From the NCBI GenBank assembly GCA_038503065.1, contig JBCAMK010000002.1, positions 248,001-312,000 of the forward strand: a stretch of 64,000 nucleotides of DNA, in the 5' to 3' direction. The position numbers and the translations under genes were made by a program. This document shows positions 24,871 through 37,461 of this stretch, one piece after another. This stretch comes from Paragyromitra xinjiangensis. Lineage: Eukaryota; Ascomycota; Pezizomycetes; Pezizales; Discinaceae. The number at the start of each line of letters is the position of its first letter. Position 1 is the first letter of the stretch. The notes beneath the pieces are model-generated. The model was given only the letters and a program-made list of their open reading frames with translations, was not told the origin of the DNA and did not search any database.

Positions 24871-26500
24871 AGGTTTGACTGTTGGGAATTTGTTATGTGA
24901 CAGAATATGATCTTGGAAATGTTGACTGAATGCTCTCTGTGTTCTGTCTCATCGCGCACATCATGTGCCGCATCGTCTACTTCGTGTCGCGTGCACATAC
25001 GTTTATACTACCCCGTTCCTATTCCCCGTGCAGATGGCTGCAGATGGTTGCATGTAGGTACCCGCGCCACCATTCCTTCCGAAAATCAAACCTTAAGCGA
25101 AACCTGATACCGGGTGCCAAAACAAGATTTACCAAGATTGCGAAACAGTGACTTCCTTTAAATTTGAACAAAGTCATGGCGGGAAATTCCGAGAAGTCCC
25201 CATGACATGAGTTCTAGCAAAAAGCTGGTGAATGATGGGCGAGTGATATTTTATGACGAGAAAACGTATTTCTCTTGTTCTATCAGGTATACGCAAGACC
25301 CAAAGCTATAATGGTACGTGACGAATCAGCTCGTGTAAGATTTTTTGTTTGTTCCAAGGCCTGTACTCACCATATCCCTAAAATGTCATAGTTTTAACAA
25401 CAAAACATCAAAAAGGCCTCATTCTACTAACCCCGCCCAGGCCACCAACTGCCACCTTCCACCCTTTAACTGCTTGATAATCACACGTGCGGCCAACTAT
25501 GCAGCTCCGATCGTGGCACATTATGACAGCAATGCCATTAATTCACTTGGAGCAACAGATGAAGCATTGCTACTCTATTTAAGAAAGCTAAGGCAAAAAA
25601 ATATGTCTTGTCATTACACCTTGAAGGGCTCGCTGACAACACCGGTATGGAGGGTCTCTGTAATTGAGCCGGAGATTTAATCCTAAGTTTTAGAATCGAA
25701 AATATAGGAGCTTCATCAGAATATCAGAATTGCGGGGCTGATCGCACTTTGACAGTGTTGGTCAACCCTAACCCATATTTTACATGTTTAGCCATGCAGC
25801 ATAACATCCACTCAGAAGAGCACGTGGGTCTTTGGGGCAAACAATTGACTGGCCCATTTTGGGGCATACCCAAAATTAAACCACGGTTCATGAACTTCCG
25901 GATCCCGATGGCCCAATTGAGGTCTTTAAAGTCAACCATGGAAGGTGTGAATGACGAGGCACCAGACGCCACGGATGACGCGGCAGAGGATCCAAGGAAA
26001 AAAAAACTCCACCATCTGTGAGCCGAAGATCGGAACCTAGATAATCGAAGATTGTGATATCGATATTTGGGATATGGTACCTGGCCGTGAGATTCTTTAA
26101 CTCACTCGGATCGCTCCGTGGTGCATAAATGACAGGGGGAGGTGCACTCCCCGACATATGTGATGACATGTCGTTTTACAGCAAATCAAGCCTCTTCCCA
26201 ACAGGACATCTTTATTTCCCCACGCCTCTTATCCCTGAATCATGAAAGGTTCGTCGGGGGTGCGGTTCTAATCCACCCAGCACACCCTAGACAATGGGAT
26301 TTTAATACATACACGAAGGCCGGGTAATTAGCTACAGCTGAGCTGCAGTGAGCACTGCGTAACCCTAAGCCCTGAAAATCTTATCCACAAAGAGCCTCCC
26401 TATTTGGGCTAACTTCCGAGAGATCGTGAAGGCGCACAACCGCGTCAACCTACACCAACCTCTACTGACACCACCTGCAACACCTCACGAACTATCTGCT
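24871..26500. other. intergenic region between ATE1 and RPB3
   Basis: It holds the ATE1 3' flank and RPB3 promoter. A minus-strand reading frame with a good start lies at 25888-26169 and is listed separately. The rest shows nothing I can support. Confidence 0.45.
25888..26169 (-). CDS. possible small gene of unknown function
   Basis: A 93-codon frame starts MSSHMSGSAPPPVIYAPRSD, which looks like a genuine protein start. A consensus donor (GTGAGT) falls just after the codons for RSDP, so the remaining frame may be intron. Other minus-strand pieces down to ~25.73 kb read as protein in a different frame (for example MVDFKDLNWAIGIRKFMNRG), but I could not join them convincingly. No family recognised. 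It could be chance. Confidence 0.2.
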   Translation of the reverse strand: MSSHMSGSAPPPVIYAPRSDPSELKNLTARYHIPNIDITIFDYLGSDLRLTDGGVFFSLDPLPRHPWRLVPRHSHLPWLTLKTSIGPSGSGSS

Positions 26501-27815
26501 ATGGATGATTACGACCAGCTGTACGGATCCGATCGCGGTCGTATGTCTTCCTTTTTTTGAGCTTTGAAGGATTGAAATGCTGATTACCGTAGCCCAAATA
26601 ACTATCAAAGAAGCCGACAGCAAGCATGCTCAGATCGTCTTGTCCAACTGCGATCTAGCGTACGGAAATCCCGCAACACTTTGACATACTCTCTTTCAAT
26701 CTGCTAACGTATTTCTGTAGCTTTGCGAACTCGCTTCGGAGGATCATGCTGGCTGAGGTTCCAACGATTGGTTAGTTGTTTCACCTTAATGGTTGGTCAG
26801 CTGGTTAACGAGAAGGTACCCAGCCATCGACACCGTTGAGATCGAAGCCAACACCTCTGTCATCCCCGATGAGTTCCTTTGCCATAGATTAGGGATGATA
26901 CCGTTAGACTCTACCAATATCGATGATAAGCTCATCTACACACGCGATTGTGGATGCGAAATGTATTGCGAAAAGTGTTCGGTTATTCTGACACTGCATG
27001 CCCGTTGTACCGGCGAGAACAATGTTACAGTTTATGCAAGGGATTTGGTGGTTGCGGAGGGTGCACAGTTGGGCTCTCCGGTTATCACTGGTACGTGCTA
27101 TGTGATTGCCACCTTCGTTGTACCTTGGGGCGCTGACCTAAATGGGGGACAGACAAGGAGGGCCAAGGAGCTATCATCTGCAAGCTGCGAAAAGGACAGG
27201 AATTGAAGATGAAGTGTATTGCGAAGAAGGGCATCGCGAAGGAACATGCCAAATGGTCACCTGTGTCTGCCATGGGATTTGAGTACGACCCTTGGAACAA
27301 ACTTAGGCATATCGACTACTGGTATGAGGAGAATGCTGAAGCAGAATGGTAAGGATTTCCCTCTTTCAAGTGAGACGGCGGTATTATAAGGGGGCTTGAA
27401 ACGCTAGTAGGTGCTAATACTGATATTTTCCCGATACAGGCCAAAGTCGAAGTATGCAGACTGGGAGGAACCACCCATTGAGGGCGAGCCTTTCAACTAC
27501 GATGCTATTCCCTCACGCTTCTACCTTGATGTTGAATCTGTCGGTTCCCTACCACCGGATGAGATCATGCAGCAGGGGATCAAGTATCTTCAAGAGAAAC
27601 TAGCGTCTGTCATCGATACTCTAGGTAGAAAGAACGAAGGCGGTGATGGATTCGGCGATGGTATGCGAAGTCCTGGCCAGGACTACGCGATGGGTGGGAT
27701 GGGTGGTGGAGGTGGATACGAGACGCCTTACGGTGCTGGTGGCCCGGATCCTAGAACACCTTACGCGGGCGGCTTCGGTGGTGCGACACCATATGGTCCG
27801 AATAATGGATGGTGA
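26501..27815 (+). CDS. RPB3: RNA polymerase II subunit RPB3
   Basis: Alpha-like subunit of RNA polymerase II that pairs with RPB11 in assembly. Six exons (26501-26540, 26593-26659, 26721-26770, 26824-27090, 27153-27348, 27440-27815) give 331 residues. After a short leader the protein shows [39 protein letters not shown] and [20 protein letters not shown]. Four zinc-binding cysteines follow (C95, C97, C101, C104 in [12 protein letters not shown]). The dimer domain continues with [20 protein letters not shown] and [14 protein letters not shown], and the family end [20 protein letters not shown] Gly/Met/Tyr-rich tail of ~60 residues closes the protein. Introns are 52-91 nt, typical of highly conserved fungal genes with early introns. 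Confidence 0.96.
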
Positions 27816-30800
27816 TGAAACCAGCAAAACTGGGTTTATTTTTTTCTTTCTCGGGTTTGTGCGTTTGGGTTGATTTTGAATATGCACGGCAAAAACGGCT
27901 TTTCACGAAAGTATTCCCTTGATCCAGTTTGGAGGTGCCTGTCTTTAAGAGTAGACGGTTTCATGTGAACCCAGGCAGTCTCGGCCCCAGGACTGTGCCA
28001 GATTAACAGATCTCTTGCCTCGTTGGTAAGTTATGTCCAACTTTTGACTGTATAATATAATACCATTAAATTGTACCACTACCAAAATAGAAACTCAGTA
28101 TTGTTTTGAGAAATCAATATTTCGTTACCTGATATTAGTACTTTGTCTTGATCGAAGAGAAAGCATACCTTGTGTATTTCCTAGTTGAGGACCAGAACCT
28201 TGCAATCATCCGGTTCACGCATCTCAGGGAAACCTTCAAGGCAAGAGCTGCCTAGAGGGCCACCCCTGCTAGGCTCAATATAATCCATTAAGTTAGAGGT
28301 AGGATAGAATTAACCGATTGATCGATGATTGATAATTCATACACGCATCCAGCCCTTTGGGCTATTGTGGCACTTGGTTGATAGGATCTTAATCAGAACA
28401 GTTGTAAAGAAATACCTTAGTCTTGCTCGGGAGAAGGGTGAATTTGCGGTAGCTGAACTTTCCAAAGGTTGTTACGATATTGGATGTATGTACCTAATAA
28501 TTTATCTAAAGGCTGCAAAAGCATTAGCGAATTTCCGAGTGAGGGTATGTGATGCAAATGCTTTGTTTCTTCTGTGATACTAGGATAGGGAATATTCTAA
28601 GATTTTTTGCTGGAAAGTTCGAGACTGTTCGGTGGTTACTTCACACGGTTGGATAATTTCTTTGGAGGATAGTTCTTGAGGACTCGCAGACGTATAGTTT
28701 TTACCATTAAGCAGAGACATGGTTTCTATCACCTTGAAGATTTGGAGAGGTGAAAAAGTCGGTGCTTAGGATGAGATACCAGTTTAACGAGCCCTAAGGC
28801 TGGGGATCTTCGTATCCACTATGAGGTATATGGCCTGATGCGCGATGTTAATAGCTGATTCTAAAGAGTTTTGTGGATAGGATTCACATTCCGCTATGAG
28901 TTCACCGCAAATATTTTTACTTGTTGGAGAAGAGTACTTGGTAGGAACTTTTACAGTAGGGTCAGGCTCAGGGGTACATGTACCAATGGACCAACGCTAA
29001 TTAAAACGGGATTAAATGATACAAGGGAAAGCTCCGAGCCAGCTTAGAATAATGGGGATCTATTTCAAGTTTGAAAAGATTATTTCTATCGACAGACAGA
29101 TCTGGCCTAGGATGTAAGTTAATACATGTGAATCACCTTAGCTACGGCGGGTTCCGAGGGACAACTTCGCTGAATTACCCCTCCTACTTCCTAAACACCT
29201 AGGATGATGGGGGCGACGAGTGTGGTCATGTCGTCATACGTGTTCGTAATATTATTTACCAGTAGATGCCAGATCTCATAGGGCTACGGTTCACCTTCCT
29301 CCATCTAAAATCTCATTCAAATAGCTAATTAAGAGTAACCAGATATAGATATTCTGAACCCTGATTTATTGCTCTAAACGGCTGGTAGATAAGATAAAAT
29401 GCTTATAAAATACAATCCTCCTTTTGGTTGGCCCATGCTCTGCTATGTACCATTTAGGTCCTATAAGACTGAGGGCCTTCACACATGGCTTCTTAAGAGT
29501 TCTAGACCTGTGGGTGGGCCCGTGGGGTACTGTGCGGCAGGAATGATTAAACGTTTCCCACCAAGGCTTTCCTTTCCCATTAGGTCTATAGAGAATTTTT
29601 AAAATAAATACGTGTGGCTATGGGTGATCGAGCTTACACGTGGTGTCGTAAACCCCTTTCGACCCGATAATAGTGATCAAAGGTATCCATAAGATAGAGG
29701 TTTCATAACGGTACGAAGTTACCCCTTTTAGCTTTATAGGAGGGTATCAGGGTTTGAGGGTGTGGGTCGATAAGTGGCGAGGTGCCTGTAGCCGGCTACT
29801 TGCCTTTCTTGAGATGATGACGGATGTTTACGCCTTAGATTATGCATCCTCTGTATCCCAAGATTCTAGCTTATGGCAGATGTACTCATTTAATATTCCC
29901 TTTTTGAATATAGGCAGTAAGTAGTAGCTGAAGAAACAGACGTTCGTCGCTGAGGCTACTGTTACTGATCCCTGCTGTCGATCTTCAAATAAGGCTCAAG
30001 CCACGTTCAGAATAACAACCCGCAGACGGCAAGCTTGAGTCAAAAAACTCTTTGGTTTAACTATATCAGTCGAGCGACGAAGCACTGACCTAGGCGCTTC
30101 GAGAGAATATCTCAGTGATAATGGTTTCTCTTTTACTTATTACAAGTTCAGCGGTCGTCGCCGATCAGCCCTACTAACCTTCCCGATTGAAACTAGTTTT
30201 CTTTAGAGTGTAAGGCTCTACTGAGCGCTAATCGGAACGCAAATGCCAACTGAACTTCCTGAAGGAGTTCGGGACATCCCGAATATGCCCCTGGGAGGCT
30301 TTTTTGCTGCCACACTCTCGTCGGCGAAGGGTCTGTCAGAGCTCAAAGCCCCAATTCCAATGGGTGACACCGTAACACCGAGACATGGTATATCACCCAC
30401 ATTGTTAGAGAGAAGCTGTAATAGAAACAATTCACTATGCGAGTTTGTCTTGGATCGACGTCAGATGCCCTTGCATACATGAGCTAATTGACCTTTGGTT
30501 AGGGTTGTTAAAGAAAACTCGGCGAAGGATACCCGGGGCTGGTGATATATGCCAATAATACGCGGCGAAGCTTCGAATAAAAGAATGAGACCTGCCCACA
30601 TGGTCTCTAGTAATTCTTTTGCCTCTTATTCCCCGACCCGCTTGCCATCTTGATCGATGTGCACTTGATACCATCAACTCTAACCACCGCTGTCGTTCAA
30701 GACACGACACCTCGGCTGGCCGATTTCACTTATTATTTTACTGCTTACTTTATTTATTTAGTGCGTGCTCTTCTGGAGAAGGGTACTGTACTAGTCGCTC

Positions 30801-30834
30801 GTTTTTCAGATTTTGTTTGGCACAGTCTGCAAAG
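27816..30834. other. gene-free stretch of 3 kb
   Basis: No recognisable gene. One TACATGTA lies at 28975-28982. Short frames on both strands near 30.2-30.5 kb overlap antisense to each other and have no known motif. The last part is the promoter of the seven-helix protein gene. Confidence 0.5.
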
Positions 30835-32375
30835 ATGTCGGATTCAAATGCACCCTCAATATATCTCTACCCAGAGGTCATTGCTTTTATCGTATTCATT
30901 CTTATCTATACATGTGGAAGCGCGATTTCGGCTGGGTTCGCACATCTACTCTTTAGACTCAATGGAAAACAAGTCGTCTGTAAGTTTTCAGCCTATTACA
31001 GGACTTTATAATGAATAAATTCGTGTTTTGAGAGACCGTTCCTGATAATATTGCCACTTTACAGATGTTTCCTTAATGTCTCTATCGATATTTCTACAGA
31101 ACCTACTCACTTTAACACAAGAGTCGTTTTCCTTCGCACACTGGCCGTCGCTGCAAACCGAAACCTATGAGAGAAACCTTAAACAATGGAAGAACCCTGA
31201 TGCTTCCATCGTATATGAGACTTCACCAGATCTATTCATAGAAATAATCTTCGGCATAAGTACGTTACAAATAGCATTTTTAGCTGCATGAATATTCCCT
31301 GACTTTTTTATTTTCAGGGACGTACTTCTTCAACGTCGAGAGCCTACTCTTCTTTTTCTGGAGCCTCATGTTATTCGTATCAGTCTGGGAAATTCAAAAC
31401 CGAGCGCTAAAAAGCGAAAATTTCGTTGCTGGCACGAAATACTTCGCCTTTATCTTTCCCGCCTTCCAGGTCACCCTCACGAATCTAAAACCCGTTAAAA
31501 GCATCCCAACACTCCATCTAGTCTTTGCCAATTGCACCAGTAAGTCTCAACCCCCACTATACGGCCCATACCCACCCTAACCTCCCATAAAAGTGGTTAT
31601 CACACTTAGTCTAGGTTGCGTCTTCATGGGTCTCATCCTCTTCAAATGCTCCCACGTTATGTGGAGTTCAAGCTGGGTCCACAAAACCAAGATCTGGCGA
31701 GGATACGATAACGGCCATAAACAGACCCACAGACCAGGAACTGACCTTTCCGTTACATCTACAAGCTCAGGCGGTGATAACGAGGACCGTTATATTCTCC
31801 TCCGGTTCCTTGCCGGATTCGTAATAATTGGGTTCGCACCTCCACCTTATATCTCCCATATTATCTGCCTATGTCTAACACTAAAACCTAGTGGACTTCA
31901 AGCATCATTCATGACATCCCAAGCTACATACGCCCAAGGTGTCATCACGCGAAAGCAACCTGACGCTGAAAAACCACAACTAGGATGGACCTCTACAGAC
32001 CAACTTGTAGACTGGGCCTTCTATCTAGCTAGTGGTTCTACTGGATATCTAATTTTAGTCGTGTTCGGTACAACTCGTGAAAGCCGAAGGCAGGCTCGAC
32101 GGCTATGGGTTAATTTCCGTGGTAGAGTTCGTGGGGGTAAAAAAGATGATGAGTATGTTTCGTTCCGGTCGGATGATTCGATGGCGTATGAACGCCCTGA
32201 GACATCTGAGGCGGTGGAATGGAGGAGGGCGAGGAAGCCGCCGAAGGCGATGATGTTTGTGAGTTCGAGGAGGATATCGCTGGTGAGTCCGGAGGGGAAG
32301 GTGGAGGGTTTTGAGCCAGAGTTGTATAATGATATTGATTTGAAGACGCCGCGGTTACCAGCCAATATGAAATGA
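30835..32375 (+). CDS. seven-helix integral membrane protein of unknown family
   Basis: Exons 30835-30979, 31065-31259, 31318-31539 and 31594-32375 give 447 residues. Hydrophobic segments occur at about 14-40, 50-65, 115-139, 154-170, 189-211, 255-283 and 325-346, that is, seven candidate membrane helices. They are followed by a strongly basic juxtamembrane stretch (RESRRQARRLW) and a hydrophilic tail of ~100 residues. The region between helices 5 and 6 is long and polar and would face the cytosol if the N-terminus is outside. This is the layout of a G-protein-coupled receptor, but I do not recognise STE2, STE3, PTH11, cAMP-receptor or microbial rhodopsin motifs. No lysine typical of rhodopsins is evident in helix 7. 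The gene is convergent with the ARMH3-like gene. Confidence 0.8.
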
Positions 32376-32785
32376 TGGTAGATTGTTAGTTTTTTTGGCT
32401 TCAATTCGTAAATACGTTTGGGTATGGTTCGTTTGTTCTTACAACATATCGTGGTTCTAGTTTCTGATTACACCTCACTCTTCCCTTCATTCTTTTTCCT
32501 CAGACTTAGGCTTGTACGGCAAGCTGGCCGTCTTTTCTCTCACTTTCTTTTATCCCGTATTAGTTCTCTGCGTTCGTTTCAAATTGTATCGTCTTATTTC
32601 TCATATCATTAGTACCTAATCACCCATCTACCATTTACCATTCCCCCAGCCATGACTAGCAACTATCGCTAAATATAATTGACTAGATTATACGCCCATT
32701 CCCCATTAGCCCATTGTTTCCGCTCCCCCCATCCCCCCCATCCCCCCATCAACAAACCATTAACTTTTCCTTCTACCCAAACAAA
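32376..32785. other. convergent 3' intergenic region
   Basis: These 410 bases lie between two convergent stop codons. They are T-rich then C-rich on the + strand, consistent with two 3' UTRs. No gene seen. Confidence 0.5.
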
Positions 32786-35313
32786 CTAAACAAAAGCCTC
32801 CAACTCCGCGCCCATAAGCTCCCTCACATCACCCACCGCGACCCTCGCCGCCTTCTTCAAGAATACCCTCTCATCAGCCTCGCGATACCGCTCCCAGCTA
32901 TCCAGCCCATCTTTAGAATTAATCGCAAGCGTTTCATATCCACTCTTAATAACCTCGCTGACCTGCTGTGGCGAGAGGTTCTTTGATTTCATTCGGCTTT
33001 GGTTTTCCGAGATCAGCTGGTAGTAGTGCTCAGATACTGTTATCAGTGTGGAGATAGAGTTCGAGGGGCGGCTTGCAAGTCCATCTGTTAAACGCGATTT
33101 TATGTCAGCCCTAGATGCATATACGCATGTGATAGCGCCACATTTGTGTGAAAACAATGGTGAGACCTACAGTTATCCCTGAACTTCACTAACACATCAC
33201 CTGCCTCAACCAGCTTATAAAACAGATCGTCATATTCCGCGGCACCCGGCAGAAACGCATCACCCGCGGATAGGGCTAGAGCGATAAGGTTCACAAGCTC
33301 ATCGATAAACTTGTAGATTCCTGGGAGATCCTTGAGGTCTGCTGCATAAGATGATAAGAACCGAATCAAGGATAGGATGCAGCGCCAGAGCTCGGACCAG
33401 TGGTACGCTATATGTGTAAGCGGTTTGTAAGCAATTGATAGGATGAACTATAATGGAGATGTTTTATTTAGCGGGGTTGTTTGAGGGACCTACCTAAACG
33501 AGTCCTGGTCCGAATGAGAAATGATATAGATCGCACCAAGACACCAATACATGCGCTATCGATCGTTTTGTTAATATCTATCGTGCATGCATGCGAGAAA
33601 CCAGGTCCCCGGGATCTGGGACTAGGGAATAATAAGCTCACCTGTAAAGCTCGATGTCTAGCTTCTTTCTCAGGTTATGATTAATCCCACCCACCACTGC
33701 ATCTATCACCGCCGTCAACAACGCTCTCTTTGCCTTCACCACTGGTAAATGCGGTTGCTTCTGCCTACACAGCCTCACGAACGCTTTTGTCTCATCACTC
33801 GTAAGCCGTTTACATAGTGCCTGGTCCTCCAACAGTATGCGGATAACGAGTAAGTTAAGACGTGCGTACAAGGAAGATCGTGAGGAGCGGTGCGCGTGAT
33901 GGAGAAGGTAGGAAGTGAGAGAGATGTAGGCGCAGATAGGAGATTCAGCTTTAGGATCTGGGTCAACATAGGAAACGAAGTTGTGGGAGAATAATTTGTT
34001 GGCGTTGACGAAATCATAGGTTGCTAGTAGAAGGGCAGCTCTTGGCGCTGGTAATGAAGGAAAGGATAATTTAGGAGCATCAGCACCCGTCAACACAGGT
34101 GAAGTAGATCGGCTTTTTGGTCCAGCTCCAGACAGGATTGTGAGGCCGACATATGTCAAAACATTATTCAACGACCAGCCTTCCGGCAAATCATCATGGA
34201 TTGCAATGTAATCCGCTCGTGTCCGGATACATGTTTTTCCTATTTCCTGTACAATTCGCTTTATTGTAGGCTCATTCACAAAGTCGTCTAGCCGGAGCTG
34301 ATACGGGTTTTGGAACTCGAACTTGTTATCTGCTAAAATCAATAACCATATTAACCTAAAATTATGCGAAGCTCGAACTTACAATTAGCCAAAATGCCTA
34401 GTAGAACAAAGGGTTCGTATGATAATCCAGTTGTGTCGGGGTCGTTTATAAACTATTTCCCATCAGTTACCACCCAGAAGTATTTTTTTAGACAAATACA
34501 TACCTTCATAAGAGCCGGGAATAAATCACGGTGCGTGAAGTATGACAACAACCCAGTCTGGAAAGCTCCACAAGCCAGACATAATGCCACTTGTATTGCC
34601 TTCCGTCGTGTATCCACTAAAATTGCATCCCATCAGACTTCCAACACTCCCACAAAATCTCAAAACATCCCAAAAAAAGGCGCCGTACCAGTTCGCCCAC
34701 TCCTGATGTGTGCATCCAGACTCGTCACAAAATCCGTAAATATCGAATCGACATTATCCAATCCTGTCAACAGCGAAATGATGTCGGAGCTGAGATTCGT
34801 GTATCGTTTTGACAGCACCTCTCGCAAGAAGATATTCAATGTCTGCCCAGCGCACCACTAATCAGCCCCGACCAAAAAAAAACCGTAACTAGAATTCGGA
34901 GGCCCTCACATCTAGCGCAATCTCATCCGACGGGCTAACACCAGCTTTAACGCAATTGACAGCGCGAGAGAACAACTGTCTCGTTTGTGGCTAATACCCT
35001 CAGTTTAGCATCCCCAACCCTTTAATTCCCCTACCCAGAGACCATACCTGTAGATGTAATAAATCGTCTGGTGATAACGGTTCCAGAACATCTCTCAGAC
35101 CCGGAGCATAACACTTCAGCAAAAAGAACTCTGTCCAAAACCCCTCCGACTTCTCCTCCGAAAATTCCTCATGCTCTTCCTATTTCACCCCGTCAGCTTT
35201 CCTCTCTCCGTTGCAATCGGAGACTAGGTTAGTACCTTAAACAAGCTCTTATACAGCGACACGATCTTCGGTTCCAAGCTTAAGCGTGGGTCTAGGGTCA
35301 GCGGAGAGGCCAT
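32786..35313 (-). CDS. armadillo-like helical protein (ARMH3/DUF1741 family)
   Basis: Ten exons on the minus strand (35313-35236, 35179-35048, 34990-34910, 34842-34689, 34616-34504, 34452-34383, 34329-33642, 33555-33494, 33407-33171, 33084-32786) give 637 residues. Family marks run in order: LEPKIVSLYKSLFKEEHEEF, GFWTEFFLLK, LSPDDLLHL, LREVLSKRYTNLSSDII, CGAFQTGLLSYFTHRDLFPA, KFEFQNPYQLRLDDFVNE, then DDLPEGWSLNNV and AYHWSELWRCILSLIRFLSS. Human ARMH3 acts at the Golgi with GBF1 and PI4KB; the fungal role is inferred from that. The ninth and tenth exons carry the helical C-terminus ending VGDVRELMGAELEAF. Introns are 51-86 nt. All junctions keep frame, including the 62-nt eighth exon. Confidence 0.9.
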
Positions 35314-36589
35314 AGTAACCCCTCCGAGAAGCTTCGGTCGAGGTTGCGAAAACTAGGTTGTAAAGAGCGGTGACGTATGTACCGAGCAGAAATTCGCAAT
35401 GGATGAGGCTTTGAGAAATTTCCGGGGATCGTGCGTTTAGGCCAACGAGGTGCTTCACAGAGCAGGAGTTTACCCGGCCGTCATCAATGATTGACTATTT
35501 TTCTATTTCACCAACAGCTTGGTGACTCCCCATTGTATAAATTATATCTAAGCCCTAAACCATGCTCTTGAGATGATTTGCTGGGGTTAATTGTAACTAA
35601 AGAAGCACCCCATCGCAACTTTACTATCCTATATTGGATAGAAGTTTAGTCGAGAATTCCTGAAAATACAAAAACCTACAAAAATGGTTGCCAGTGATAT
35701 TAAAACCTGGTGCGAGAGCCTAGTTTCGCTTGCTAATACCGTATGTATTTTCCAGGAGAATCTAATAACTTCAAAACGTGTTTGGAATATGGTGATCAAG
35801 GAAGATTATACACAGCAAGAGAAAAGGTTTATAAGATGGAAACATTTGAAGCCCCAGAGCCGCATGTCTCACAAGAAAATTATGGTCCTGCATGTAGTCA
35901 CATGTTGCCAGAGCCTCACACCATTGAATTGAACCTTGGTTCACTCGCTGCACAACCTCTCATGCATGCACCCCAAACCCCTGACATGATTCTGCCCCAC
36001 CTTCTTCCTCCTCTAATCAACATCATCTTCTAGATGATTCCTGACCACCCAGAAAAAGCTCCACTATTCTCTTTACACCACCTGGACTAGCCACTACTAG
36101 TACCTGCTCGCAAGTCATCGGAAGCAACCACTCATCTATACATGACGACCCTTTTTGAGGTTGCTAGGTGGCTAGCACAATGAACGATTACTTTCTTACA
36201 CCTTCTAAGCAAATACAACCGCTTGAGCGTTCTATTAAGCAATGATTACCTGAATCTCGCATCACCTACGACGTCAATGCCACACACCACACACCCTGTC
36301 TCTTCGCGCTGGGATCTAAACAGCAGTGATTTTCGTGATATCTCCGAAGGGGATGGGGATACCGCCCGCAACACACCCCTAGAACACAATATTCAAGAAC
36401 TGGACTAAAGATGTCTTTGATTAACTGTACTGCTAGAAAGTCTCGCCATTGAGCATCCGACTCTCTTTCATCGGCGGTGACCAAGTACCCACTGATCAAT
36501 CACTAGGTACATGAAAAATCAACTAATTCACGACCTATGGTACCAATGGCTTTTCGCCCGCTCCACAGCTCCTCTCCCGCCTGTCTGAC

Positions 36590-36681
36590 AGCTTATTTCC
36601 TACCTGTTCGACTGATTGTCTCCCACTTGTCCTGCAGCTCATTTCCTGCCTGTTCGACTGACTGTCTTCCACCCGTCCTTC
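36590..36681. repeat. 46-bp imperfect tandem duplication
   Basis: AGCTTATTTCCTACCTGTTC at 36590 and AGCTCATTTCCTGCCTGTTC at 36636 begin two units of 46 bases that agree at most positions. A weaker third unit may precede them from about 36567. The tract is pyrimidine-rich. Confidence 0.65.
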
Positions 36682-37054
36682 GCCCATTCAACTACTTCTC
36701 TCGACTTTGTACTACCTAGTTCATTAGCGAACGTTTATCCATGGGGTTGGTTCCCAACACTCCTCTGTCATTTCCGTGCGGTTTTGGTTGTCCTCGCGGG
36801 TTTGTGGGGCGATTGGGTTTGTCAACCCTTCCCTGCCACCTCATGTGTGAGCCTTGCTTCTACGCCACTTTGACTGTATACGCACAGTTGAAAGGGAGCG
36901 CCACCCTCGATGATGACATTGGCATTATGGCACGCAGAATACGGCTTTGGCCCTATGCTGCAACTCCCCTAGGAGTATAAAACAACCTCCTGCTGAGGCT
37001 AAAGGCTCCTATCAGTGATGCAAACACTAAAGGCAAAGGACATCACGCTGAGGC

Positions 37055-37061
37055 TATAAAA
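37055..37061 (+). promoter_or_regulatory. TATA box candidate
   Basis: TATAAAA lies 61 bases upstream of the start codon of a 74-codon orphan frame (37122-37346), with a second TATAAAA at 36976. Function is inferred from spacing only. Confidence 0.3.
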
Positions 37062-37121
37062 GCTCTTGTGTGAAGATATCAACTCGACAAAAAATCAAAT
37101 AATCGACTGGCTCGTCATCCG

Positions 37122-37346
37122 ATGCATCTGCTTAATTCTAAGCAACCAAAACTAAATATTCTGCAAACAAAACTCAAAATTCTCCGTGGCTCCTCGGTAG
37201 ATCATTTATACTACACAGAAACTTTGCACCTAGGAAAATTATTGTGGAAAGTAGCAACCTTCAACGATATTGAAGAGGATCTCGTTGGAGCTAGTGCTTA
37301 CGGTGCTGATGCAACCCTGGCATCAGGATTGAGTTTCAAGACATGA
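37122..37346 (+). CDS. orphan small ORF
   Basis: A 74-residue frame that follows two TATAAAA boxes. Its product (ending SAYGADATLASGLSFKT) has ordinary protein composition but no recognised family, signal peptide or membrane segment. It could be a young or remnant gene or chance. Confidence 0.2.
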   Translation: MHLLNSKQPKLNILQTKLKILRGSSVDHLYYTETLHLGKLLWKVATFNDIEEDLVGASAYGADATLASGLSFKT

Positions 37347-37461
37347 GTTCATCGGGTACGAAATAACAAGCTTGCCTAGCTTCAAAACCTTATACAACGT
37401 CGTTCCGGATGCAGTCAGTATTTCTCAATTGAATTAAAAACTCCCTCTCAAGTTGTGAGCC

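Noticed and set aside
28329..28577. 82-codon + strand frame
   Set aside because: No recognisable domain, poor start context and an A/T-rich background. Treated as chance.
30218..30482. Antisense pair of ~70-80-codon frames
   Set aside because: Open frames on both strands over the same bases with no domain, start context or splice signals. Treated as chance.
33085..33641. Three introns of exactly 86 nt in the ARMH3-like gene
   Set aside because: Their sequences are not similar to one another, so equal length looks coincidental.
35684..36033. Two overlapping + strand frames beginning MVASDIKTWC and MYFPGESNNFK
   Set aside because: Joining them would need a 15-nt intron or a frameshift, and neither has a recognisable domain.
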